From positions 7,796 through 14,326 of the forward strand of contig PBVS01000015.1 of the NCBI GenBank assembly GCA_002728725.1: DNA of 6,531 nt, written 5' to 3'. Numbering within the stretch: the stretch's first letter is position 1; each line of letters opens with the position of its first letter. Below are positions 1 to 6,474 of this stretch, piece by piece. The position numbers were made by a program, and so were the translations under genes. This DNA comes from Woeseiaceae bacterium (GTDB lineage: Bacteria > Pseudomonadota > Gammaproteobacteria > Steroidobacterales > Woeseiaceae). The notes beneath the pieces are model-generated. The model ran no database searches, was not told where the DNA came from, and was given only the letters and a program-made list of their open reading frames with translations.

Positions 1-813
1 ATAAAAGCTGAAGAGGAAAGAACAACCAGATATGAAAATATCCCAGCATATTTTGCGTGCAATATGGAGTCGTGGTGGACAAACTTAACTTTTATGGATA
101 GGTTTAGAGCTGCTGCGAATGCAGGCTTTAGTGCGGTCGAATTTTGGGACTATCAAGATCAAAAGAGAGATGTCAATCAAATCGCAAAATTGTGCAATGA
201 TCTCAACCTTAGCATTATTCAGTTTACTGCATGGCAGGGTCCGAGTTTAGCTTTAACAGACAATCACAAGAAATTTAAAGAAGCCATTATTCGGGCCATT
301 GATACAGCGATTACTCTCGGTGCACCCATGTTCACTGTAGTTGGACATCAAACTACAGATAAATACTCACAAAAAAAGAGTGTAAACAACTATATGGACG
401 CACTTGCCAGCGTGAGAGGCATTTTAGAGGAATCAGGAAAAACAATGATTATTGAACCTTTCAATCCTGTTGATCATGAGGGGCATTTTTTAAATGGCTC
501 AAAGGATACAGTTTCTATTTGCCGTACAATCAATTCGCCAAATATCAAAATTAATTGGGACTTGTATCACATGCAACTCACAGAAGGTAACTTGATAGAC
601 GAGTTAAAATCGGGATTTGATCAGGTAGGTTATATACAAATTGCAGATGTACCAGGAAGAAATCAACCAGGTACAGGTGAGTTAAACTATAATTTTATTT
701 TTAAGGAAATAAAAAAATTAAAATATGATGGCCACATCGGTTTAGAATGTTGGCCGAAAGGAAAAGATCCAGAAGAAGCAATCCGTGATTTACTTGCTTC
801 GGTTGATGGATAG
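1..813 (+). CDS. Hydroxypyruvate isomerase-like TIM-barrel protein, 5' end outside window
   Basis: This is a xylose-isomerase-like TIM-barrel protein most like hydroxypyruvate isomerase (Hyi), which interconverts hydroxypyruvate and tartronate semialdehyde. The frame is open from base 1. The first Met codon at 64 is probably internal, because the stretch just before it (YFACN) looks like barrel strand 1, which Hyi proteins keep at their N-terminus. The true start, possibly with an export signal, is therefore upstream. Numbering from Met64, the family's signature parts are visible: IIEPFNP with Glu131, NWDLYH with Asp166 and His169, QIADVPGR from Gln192, GTGELNY, and GLECWP with Glu228. The two glutamates are 97 residues apart, close to the spacing of the catalytic pair in Hyi, so the active site looks intact. 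The gene ends 11 bases before the Tat-signal small subunit and probably shares its transcript. The family call is firm. The true substrate is not, since many bacterial homologues act on other keto-sugars. Confidence 0.85.
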   Translation: MKAEEERTTRYENIPAYFACNMESWWTNLTFMDRFRAAANAGFSAVEFWDYQDQKRDVNQIAKLCNDLNLSIIQFTAWQGPSLALTDNHKKFKEAIIRAIDTAITLGAPMFTVVGHQTTDKYSQKKSVNNYMDALASVRGILEESGKTMIIEPFNPVDHEGHFLNGSKDTVSICRTINSPNIKINWDLYHMQLTEGNLIDELKSGFDQVGYIQIADVPGRNQPGTGELNYNFIFKEIKKLKYDGHIGLECWPKGKDPEEAIRDLLASVDG

Positions 814-824
814 ATTGTAAGCAT

Positions 825-1385
825 ATGAAAATATCAAGAAGAGAAGCTCTAAAAAATACTGCACTGATATTAGGTGTAAGCCTTCCTCTCTCTCATCTTA
901 AGAGCGCAATGAGTGTTTTTGAGATTGATGAGATCGATTACAAAGCAAGCTTTTTCGCAAGGAAAAATTACATCCTGCTCACAAGGATTGCTGATTTAAT
1001 CATACCAAGAACCGATACTGCGGGTGCTGCAGATATTGGAGTTCATAGATTTATCGATACAATGTTGAGCGAATGGGCTTCAGTAAAAACTCAGGAAAAA
1101 TATCGCAGTGGACTGAATTCAATTGATAAGCTTGCCATAGATAGTCATCGCAAATCATTTATAGACTGTTCAGCCGAAGAGCAAACCAAAATACTGACTG
1201 ATTTGGATGATCATCCAGAAAAGAATTCCCAGTCTAATTTTTTCTCGGAGTTAAAATGGTTTGTGATATCTGGTTACTATACTTCCGAGTATGGAGGTTC
1301 GGTTGAATTGAGATATGACCCAATGCCCGGTCAATATCGAGGCTGCACAACATTGAATGAAGATGATCGAGTATGGTCAACGTGA
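825..1385 (+). CDS. Gluconate 2-dehydrogenase subunit 3 family protein (Tat 'hitchhiker' small subunit)
   Basis: This 186-residue small subunit belongs to the gluconate 2-dehydrogenase subunit 3 family. Such proteins bind a GMC-type catalytic subunit and carry it across the inner membrane through the Tat system. The N-terminus has a twin-arginine motif, SRREALK (residues 4-10), followed by a hydrophobic stretch (about 12-23) and a possible cleavage site near Ala28. The mature part begins with the family's LTRIADLIIPRTDTAGA region (about residues 52-68). It ends with YDPMPGQYRGC and a final DRVWST, which is the usual C-terminal signature. Length is normal for the family. The ATG at 825 has no convincing Shine-Dalgarno, but it puts the Tat motif right at the N-terminus, so the start is credible. 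The 3' end overlaps the GMC gene by 13 bases, which suggests translational coupling and a tight complex. Family assignment is strong; the sugar oxidised by the complex is not known. Confidence 0.88.
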   Translation: MKISRREALKNTALILGVSLPLSHLKSAMSVFEIDEIDYKASFFARKNYILLTRIADLIIPRTDTAGAADIGVHRFIDTMLSEWASVKTQEKYRSGLNSIDKLAIDSHRKSFIDCSAEEQTKILTDLDDHPEKNSQSNFFSELKWFVISGYYTSEYGGSVELRYDPMPGQYRGCTTLNEDDRVWST

Positions 1386-3097
1386 AAAACATAAATTCAA
1401 ATTCTAATGACTTCGATGCCATTGTAGTTGGTTCAGGTATATCGGGAGGATGGGCTGCAAAAGAGCTTTGTGAAAAAGGTTTAAAAGTTGCCCTCATTGA
1501 GAGAGGAAAGAATACAATTCATGGGAAAGATTATCTAGGTGAAGGTAAAGCGCCATGGGATTTACCTTATCATGGCAAAATTCCCGAAGACACGCTCAAT
1601 AATGAATATTTTATTCAGCAGCAAAATTACGCATTAAACCAATCTACTAAACATTTTTTTGTTAGTGATAAGGAAAATCCATATAAAACAGAAAAAGATA
1701 AGCCATTTTCATGGATTAGGGGCTATCAATTAGGCGGCAGATCTTTGCTCTGGTATAGACAAAGTTACAGATGGTGTGAAATGGACTTTGAGGCAAATAA
1801 GATCGATGGGAATGGAGTAGATTGGCCTATCAGGTATAAAGACATTGCACCCTGGTATGATTATGTTGAGACCTTTGCAGGAATCAGCGGTTCAAAAGAA
1901 GGTTTGCCACAATTACCAGACGGTAAATTCCTTCCCCCAATGGAAATGAATTGTGTTGAGTTAGAGGTAAAGAAAAACATAGAAAATAAATTTCCTGGAA
2001 GAAAGATGATTATTGGCCGATGTGCTCATCTTACAAAACCTACCAAAGAGCACCTCGAGCTGGGTAGAGGGCAGTGCCAAAGTAGAGACGAATGTGAGAG
2101 AGGCTGTTCGTTTGGTGCATACTTCAGTTCACTGTCAGCAACATTACCCGCGGCAAGGCGGACCAATAACTTGACTATTTTTACCGACTCCATTGCTCAC
2201 AGTGTTGAATATGATAAGGAGAATAAGAGGGCTAGTGGAATTAATGTAGTGAACTCTAATACAAATGAATTTTCTAGATTAAATGCCCGAATAATTTTTC
2301 TTTGTGCATCAACATTGGGCACAACTCAAATAATGTTAAATTCAAAATCTGAAAGTTTTCCCAATGGAATTGCAAACTCAAGTGGAGTTCTCGGTCATTA
2401 TCTTATGGATCATATATTTGAGAGTGGGGCGAATGGAGTCTATCCTGGTTTTCAGGATAAATACTTTAGAGGAAGAAGGCCAAACGGTATATACATACCG
2501 AGATATCACAATATTGATAAAAAAGACGATAGATTTTTAAGAGGTTTCGGTTTTCAAGGGGGTGGAAAGCGACCTGGATGGAAGAGAGGAAGATCTATAA
2601 AAGGGTTGGGCGTTGATTTGAAAGAGCAATTAAAAAGACCAGGTCCTTGGACATTCAGTTTGGGTGGTTTTGGAGAGATGTTGCCAGATAAAAGGAATAA
2701 AGTTTGGCTTGATCAGAAGCAAAAAGACAAATGGGGTATTCCTATTTTAAATATAGAATGTGTACTGAGAGAAAATGAATTAAAAATGTTAAAAGTGATG
2801 GCAGAAGATGCCAAAGAGATGTTAGAGGCATCTGGTATGGTTGATGTGACAACTTATAATAATTCAGCTCCACCCGGACTTGCTATTCACGAGATGGGTA
2901 CGGCAAGGATGGGGCGTGATCCCAATACATCTGTTTTGAACAAACACAATCAATGTCACGATGTTCCAAATTTATTTATAACTGATGGTTCATGTATGAC
3001 ATCCAGTGCATGCCAGAATCCATCGCTAACCTATATGGCATTGACTGCTCGTGCAGCCGACTCAGCAGTAGAAATGCTTCAAGAAGGGAGAATATAA
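1373..3097 (+). CDS. GMC-family FAD sugar/polyol dehydrogenase, catalytic subunit
   Basis: This 574-residue glucose-methanol-choline oxidoreductase probably oxidises a sugar, glycoside or polyol hydroxyl using FAD. The Rossmann FAD motif GSGISGG lies at residues 20-26, with Glu43 ending the second strand (VALIERG). The FAD-contacting LGGRSLLW segment is at 120-127. The C-terminal signature is complete: His506 in HEMGTARMG and Asn549 in QNPSLT, 43 residues apart as for the catalytic pair in glucose oxidase. Cys235, Cys241 and Cys245 form a CX5CX3C cluster like that carrying a 3Fe-4S centre in bacterial FAD-glucose dehydrogenases. There is no signal peptide, so export would depend on the Tat signal of the small subunit encoded just upstream. 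Electrons would normally pass to a cytochrome c subunit, and none is encoded here. An alternative start is GTG at 1382, giving a 4-base overlap with the upstream stop and removing only three residues. Relatives include lactose/glucoside 3-dehydrogenases, but substrate cannot be read from sequence. Confidence 0.92.
   Translation: MVNVKNINSNSNDFDAIVVGSGISGGWAAKELCEKGLKVALIERGKNTIHGKDYLGEGKAPWDLPYHGKIPEDTLNNEYFIQQQNYALNQSTKHFFVSDKENPYKTEKDKPFSWIRGYQLGGRSLLWYRQSYRWCEMDFEANKIDGNGVDWPIRYKDIAPWYDYVETFAGISGSKEGLPQLPDGKFLPPMEMNCVELEVKKNIENKFPGRKMIIGRCAHLTKPTKEHLELGRGQCQSRDECERGCSFGAYFSSLSATLPAARRTNNLTIFTDSIAHSVEYDKENKRASGINVVNSNTNEFSRLNARIIFLCASTLGTTQIMLNSKSESFPNGIANSSGVLGHYLMDHIFESGANGVYPGFQDKYFRGRRPNGIYIPRYHNIDKKDDRFLRGFGFQGGGKRPGWKRGRSIKGLGVDLKEQLKRPGPWTFSLGGFGEMLPDKRNKVWLDQKQKDKWGIPILNIECVLRENELKMLKVMAEDAKEMLEASGMVDVTTYNNSAPPGLAIHEMGTARMGRDPNTSVLNKHNQCHDVPNLFITDGSCMTSSACQNPSLTYMALTARAADSAVEMLQEGRI
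3085..3090 (+). promoter_or_regulatory. Shine-Dalgarno for the Tat-exported TIM-barrel gene
   Basis: AGGGAG lies inside the last codons of the GMC gene, with an 8-base spacer to the ATG at 3099. It supports that start, which comes one base after the GMC stop codon, and it fits a polycistronic message. Confidence 0.6.
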
Positions 3098-3098
3098 T

Positions 3099-3959
3099 AT
3101 GATCAAGTCAAAAAATATTGATCGAAGAAAATTCCTAAAGAATTCACTTTTATGTGGTACTTTTTCGATGGTCAGTCCCTATAATTCATTGAATGCAAAA
3201 AATCTTATGGATAACAATTTAGCAAATATTGGTATACAGCTTTATACCGTCAGAGATTTGATGAAAAAAAATGTACCATTGACTCTTCAGCGAATCGCAG
3301 AGATTGGCTATAAGGAAGTTGAATTTGCTGGATATTTCGGAAAAACAACCAAAGAAATAAAAGCAATTCTCTCTGATAATGGCTTGAAGTCACCATCCAC
3401 ACATATCGAGATGGACGCAATTTACAATAATCCTAATAAAGCCATCGATACAGCATTGGAAGTCGGACACGAGCACATTGTTATGGCATGGCTGGCTGAA
3501 TCAGAGAGACAAAATATCGATCAGTATCGCGAGTACGTTGATTTGTATAATTCATTTGGTGAAAAATGCAATCAAAATGGACTGAAATTTGCATATCATA
3601 ATCATGATTTTGAATTCAAAGTCCTCGATGGTGAGGTTCCCATGGATCTTCTGCTCAATAAAACAGATCCGAATAATGTGTCATTTGAGCTTGATATGTA
3701 CTGGGTGCACAAGGCAAACAAAGATCCAAAGTCATACATCAATAAATATCCCGGTCGTTTTCCACTCTGGCATATAAAAGACATGGCATCAAACACCATG
3801 ATGACTGATGTGGGTGATGGGATTATTGATTTTTCTGAAATCTTTGGCTTAAATAAAATTTCTGGGCTCAAGCATTATTTCGTAGAAAGAGATGATCCTT
3901 CAGACTCGATGCTATCAGCAGAAAGAAGTTTCAAAGCAATGTTAAAACTCGACTTTTAA
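3099..3959 (+). CDS. Tat-exported sugar phosphate isomerase/epimerase-like TIM-barrel protein
   Basis: This 286-residue protein of the sugar phosphate isomerase/epimerase (xylose-isomerase-like, AP endonuclease 2 fold) family has an export signal. The twin-arginine motif DRRKFLK (residues 8-14) is followed by a hydrophobic segment, with likely cleavage near Ala33. The barrel starts at IGIQLYTVRD. Likely metal and active-site residues are Glu75 (EVEF), His167 and His169 (YHNHDFEF), Asp199 (FELDMYW), His225 (WHIKD) and Glu263 (FVERDD). This is the usual ligand set, so the protein should be active. Exported members are common in Bacteroidota and Planctomycetes, and related TIM-barrel proteins act on keto-sugars or cleave 3-keto-glycosides. 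Placed one base after the GMC dehydrogenase, it may process the oxidised product in the periplasm; that role is inference. It is distinct from the first barrel gene in the window, with different motifs (YHNHDFEF against EPFNP). Confidence 0.88.
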   Translation: MIKSKNIDRRKFLKNSLLCGTFSMVSPYNSLNAKNLMDNNLANIGIQLYTVRDLMKKNVPLTLQRIAEIGYKEVEFAGYFGKTTKEIKAILSDNGLKSPSTHIEMDAIYNNPNKAIDTALEVGHEHIVMAWLAESERQNIDQYREYVDLYNSFGEKCNQNGLKFAYHNHDFEFKVLDGEVPMDLLLNKTDPNNVSFELDMYWVHKANKDPKSYINKYPGRFPLWHIKDMASNTMMTDVGDGIIDFSEIFGLNKISGLKHYFVERDDPSDSMLSAERSFKAMLKLDF

Positions 3960-3975
3960 ACTACTTTCAAGAGCA

Positions 3976-5496
3976 ATGAAAAAATCAGAAATCCTTGTTG
4001 TTGGAGCAGGAATTAATGGTCTAGTTGCAGCCAATTATCTTAATAAATCTGGTGTCAATGTAACATTGATAGATCAAAGTGAGAGAGTTGGAGGTGCCTG
4101 CATATCTGAAGTTGCTCAAATTAATGGAGAGAATTTTCATTATGCATTAGGGGCGTCGGTATTAGGGTTAATGCAAGATTTTATTTTTGAAGAAACAGGC
4201 CTTTCTTCTGTTCTGGATACTTTTGTACCTACACATCCAAAACTGGTTCATTTTCCTGATGATACACACGCTACGATGATATATCGTGATGCGGCAGAAT
4301 TGGATTTAGAGTTAGCAAAAAAATGGGGCGAAAGGGGGGATGTTAGAGCATTTCGTGAAGACGAAAATAAAGTAATCCATTATCTGCAAAAAGGTTACAG
4401 AGATGCAAGACCTCCATGTTTATCGAGCGCAAAAGCAATATTGGGTGATGAGTTAACAAAACTCTGGATTACAGGATCTGCAAGAGAGTTGTTAAATCAT
4501 TATCTAACAAGTGAAAAATCAAAAATGTATATGGCGATGACGATCTCTGAGAGTGGTCCTGTCTCATTAGATGAGCCATATTCTGCATTCACTCTCCCGG
4601 TGATGGATTCAGGATCTGTATTTGATGGGTATTATGGGTTTGTTAAGGGCGGAATCTGGAAGCTAACGGAAAAACTAGGTGAAATTAATCGCACGCAAGG
4701 TGTTGTTATTCAAACATCGAGTAAATTAATGGAAGTCGATCTAGAAAAAAATCATGCGATCTTTATTTCACCAGAGGGTGAAAAAAAACATAAATATGAT
4801 GTCATAATTTTTGCAACAGACCCAAAAACGGCACTAGGCATGATAAGCGATCAGAAATTGCACACTGAAAAAAATTATATTGGTAGCAGTGGTAAGCTTA
4901 ATGTTGTCTTTAAAAACCCAATTCAGTGGAAAGATGCAACAAATCTTCCTGACACTGATGCTGCCTTTAGATTTCTATTTTCCGTAAATTCTATAGAAAG
5001 TTTTGAAAAATCAACTTTAAGCGTTCTTGATCAAAATAAGAATTACGATCCTGGTTACATGCAAATATATTGTGAGGGTGGTGCAATGAGGATGATGAAT
5101 TGCAACGAACCTTATGACCGAATTGCTGTATTTATGAAGAATTTTTCTTTAAACAACAGTGGAGCTGACCTACAATCAGTCAAGGAAGATGCGCTTAAAA
5201 AATTGTTTGAATATATCAAAAATCCAGAGGATTGCATCTGGACAAGACTGCTTACCCCTAGAGATCTTAAAGATATCTTTCATTTTCCTGGCGGTAATAT
5301 TGATCATACAGTTCTCACTGGCGGCCAAACATTTTCTGATCGAAATTTTTCCAGCGATCCTGAAAATCATTTTTATAGGCTGCTTGATAACGAAAATGCT
5401 TTTATTTGTGGTGCGGGAACATATCCTTGTGGATCGATAGCTGGGACGCCTGGATACATGTGTAGCCAGGAAGTAATTAAATACATCAATTTATAA
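3976..5496 (+). CDS. FAD-dependent oxidoreductase, phytoene-desaturase/PYROXD2-like
   Basis: This 506-residue flavoprotein belongs to the NAD(P)/FAD-dependent amine oxidase/phytoene desaturase superfamily. It is most like the poorly characterised group around human PYROXD2. The N-terminal dinucleotide-binding motif GAGINGL is at residues 10-16, with Asp33 ending the second strand and the RVGGAC flavin motif at 37-42. Near the C-terminus are FPGGNIDH and the second FAD-contact block GAGTYPCGSIAGTPG (479-493), which is typical of this group. There is no signal peptide or membrane segment, so it should be cytoplasmic, unlike at least two of its operon neighbours. The ATG at 3976 puts the FAD motif right at the N-terminus; the nearby AAGAG (3969-3973) is too close to be an ideal Shine-Dalgarno. 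A gap of 16 bases from the preceding gene suggests the same transcript. Carotenoid desaturation is unlikely, as no carotenoid gene is nearby. The substrate is unknown. Confidence 0.82.
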   Translation: MKKSEILVVGAGINGLVAANYLNKSGVNVTLIDQSERVGGACISEVAQINGENFHYALGASVLGLMQDFIFEETGLSSVLDTFVPTHPKLVHFPDDTHATMIYRDAAELDLELAKKWGERGDVRAFREDENKVIHYLQKGYRDARPPCLSSAKAILGDELTKLWITGSARELLNHYLTSEKSKMYMAMTISESGPVSLDEPYSAFTLPVMDSGSVFDGYYGFVKGGIWKLTEKLGEINRTQGVVIQTSSKLMEVDLEKNHAIFISPEGEKKHKYDVIIFATDPKTALGMISDQKLHTEKNYIGSSGKLNVVFKNPIQWKDATNLPDTDAAFRFLFSVNSIESFEKSTLSVLDQNKNYDPGYMQIYCEGGAMRMMNCNEPYDRIAVFMKNFSLNNSGADLQSVKEDALKKLFEYIKNPEDCIWTRLLTPRDLKDIFHFPGGNIDHTVLTGGQTFSDRNFSSDPENHFYRLLDNENAFICGAGTYPCGSIAGTPGYMCSQEVIKYINL

Positions 5497-5543
5497 CTAG
5501 TTTGGCCTTTTGTAATTTGATACCTGTAAGTCTTCTTATTTTG

Positions 5544-5571
5544 TTTACATGCAAGCTTATGTTAGTTTAAT
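5544..5571 (+). promoter_or_regulatory. Candidate promoter for the metallo-hydrolase gene
   Basis: The gap after the five-gene run contains TTTACA (5544-5549) and TTTAAT (5566-5571), separated by 16 bases. Each matches five of six positions of the sigma-70 consensus boxes. Transcription from here would start about 20 bases before the GTG start and include its Shine-Dalgarno. Such matches arise by chance in AT-rich DNA, and if the host is a Bacteroidota member its main promoter consensus differs (TTTG and TAnnTTTG), so this is tentative. Confidence 0.3.
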
Positions 5572-5587
5572 TATTGATGATTGGTTT

Positions 5588-5593
5588 AGGAGG
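5588..5593 (+). promoter_or_regulatory. Strong Shine-Dalgarno supporting a GTG start
   Basis: AGGAGG is a full match to the anti-Shine-Dalgarno core and sits 7 bases before the GTG at 5601. It decides the start of the metallo-hydrolase gene, whose first codon is not ATG. It is clearly stronger than any site before the upstream genes. Confidence 0.75.
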
Positions 5594-5600
5594 GCATTAG

Positions 5601-6467
5601 GTGAATCATAACTATTTATTTTTAATTTTCTCGCTTTGTTTTGGTATGTCATCAATTAATCTTGCTCAGAATTTCTCCGATGTAAAAATGATCATTCATC
5701 CAGTGAGTAAGAATGTTTCGTATATTGAAGGAAGAGGAGGAAATATTGGTGTAATTCATGGTGAAGATGGGGTTTTGCTCATTGATGATCAGTATGCACC
5801 TCTTACAGAGAAAATTATTGATGCAATCGGCACACTTTCATCCAAGCCAATAAAATTTATAATCAATACTCATATGCATCCTGATCATACTGGCGGAAAT
5901 GAGAATTTTGGTAGGCGTGGTGCACTCATTGTTGGTCATGAAAACGTAAGATCTCAAATGAGAATTGCTGGATATAATCAAACTCCTCCTTTTGTCACAT
6001 TCAGCAAAGACATAAATTTTCATATAAACGATGAAAATGTCCATGTTTTTAAAGTGCCTAATTCACATACCAATAATGATTCTTTTATAAAATTTTCTAA
6101 CGCAAATGTTATTCACACTGGAGATGTTTTCAGGTCTGAAAGTTATCCTTATATCGATACAAATAATGGAGGCAGTTTTATTGGGACTATCAAAGTTTAT
6201 GAGTTGCTGATCGAGCTATGTGATAAAAATACAAAAATAATTCCTGGTCATGGAAAACAAACAAATGTTGAGACAGTCAAGCTGGCAATCACAATGCTTA
6301 ATGAGATTAAATCTAGGATAATGTCAATGATCGAGGAGGGAAAAAATTTAGATGAAATTTTGAGTTCTGATGTCACTGAAGATTATGATAAACGATGGGA
6401 TAGTGGGCGACGCATTGGCGGCCCAGATGGCATGCTCACTGCAGCATACAATGAGTTAGTTAAGTAG
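5601..6467 (+). CDS. Exported metallo-beta-lactamase-fold hydrolase
   Basis: This 288-residue MBL-fold protein starts at GTG. Residues 1-22 form a Sec-type signal peptide (hydrophobic stretch about 5-22, likely cut after Ala22 in INLAQ), so it should act in the periplasm. The complete dinuclear metal site is visible: His91, His93, Asp95 and His96 in HMHPDH, His156 (NSHTNND), Asp175 (HTGD) and His217 (PGHG). Aspartate 175, where class B1 beta-lactamases have cysteine, points to a general MBL hydrolase rather than a B1 enzyme. A helical C-terminal tail (about residues 222-288) follows the last ligand. Exported proteins of this type include quinoprotein-associated hydrolases and lactonase-like enzymes. 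Hydrolysis of a lactone made by the upstream dehydrogenase is possible but only inferred. It has its own promoter-like region, so it may be regulated apart from the upstream genes. Two TAG stops in tandem (6465-6470) end the gene. Confidence 0.88.
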   Translation: MNHNYLFLIFSLCFGMSSINLAQNFSDVKMIIHPVSKNVSYIEGRGGNIGVIHGEDGVLLIDDQYAPLTEKIIDAIGTLSSKPIKFIINTHMHPDHTGGNENFGRRGALIVGHENVRSQMRIAGYNQTPPFVTFSKDINFHINDENVHVFKVPNSHTNNDSFIKFSNANVIHTGDVFRSESYPYIDTNNGGSFIGTIKVYELLIELCDKNTKIIPGHGKQTNVETVKLAITMLNEIKSRIMSMIEEGKNLDEILSSDVTEDYDKRWDSGRRIGGPDGMLTAAYNELVK

Positions 6468-6474
6468 TAGCTTT

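Noticed and set aside
30..835. 13-base direct repeat ATATGAAAATATC at 30-42 and 823-835
   Set aside because: One copy is within coding sequence and the other at a start codon. It is AT-rich, short and has no flanking similarity, so it is likely chance.
1234..1497. Open minus-strand frame of 87 codons
   Set aside because: It lies across the end of the small-subunit gene and the start of the GMC gene, both with clear family motifs. Its translation has no recognisable features.
3147..3155. Possible lipoprotein cysteine (Cys19) in the second TIM-barrel protein's signal
   Set aside because: The residues before Cys19 are Ser-Leu-Leu. The lipobox needs a small residue at -1, so a Tat signal cut near Ala33 fits better.
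3589..3871. Open frames of 62 (+) and 89 (-) codons inside the second TIM-barrel gene
   Set aside because: They overlap the region encoding the metal-ligand motifs of the real gene and are shadows in other frames.
5159..5440. Open frames of 93 (+) and 64 (-) codons within the flavoprotein gene
   Set aside because: They fall over the conserved C-terminal FAD region of the real frame and have biased, non-protein-like composition.
5485..5521. Imperfect inverted repeat (ATCAATTTA / TAATTTGAT) as a terminator after the flavoprotein gene
   Set aside because: The stem is AT-rich with one mismatch, the loop is 19 bases, and no T-run follows, so it does not meet the pattern of an intrinsic terminator.
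5838..6044. Minus-strand frame of 68 codons in the MBL gene
   Set aside because: It is antisense to the HMHPDH metal-binding region of a well-supported gene.
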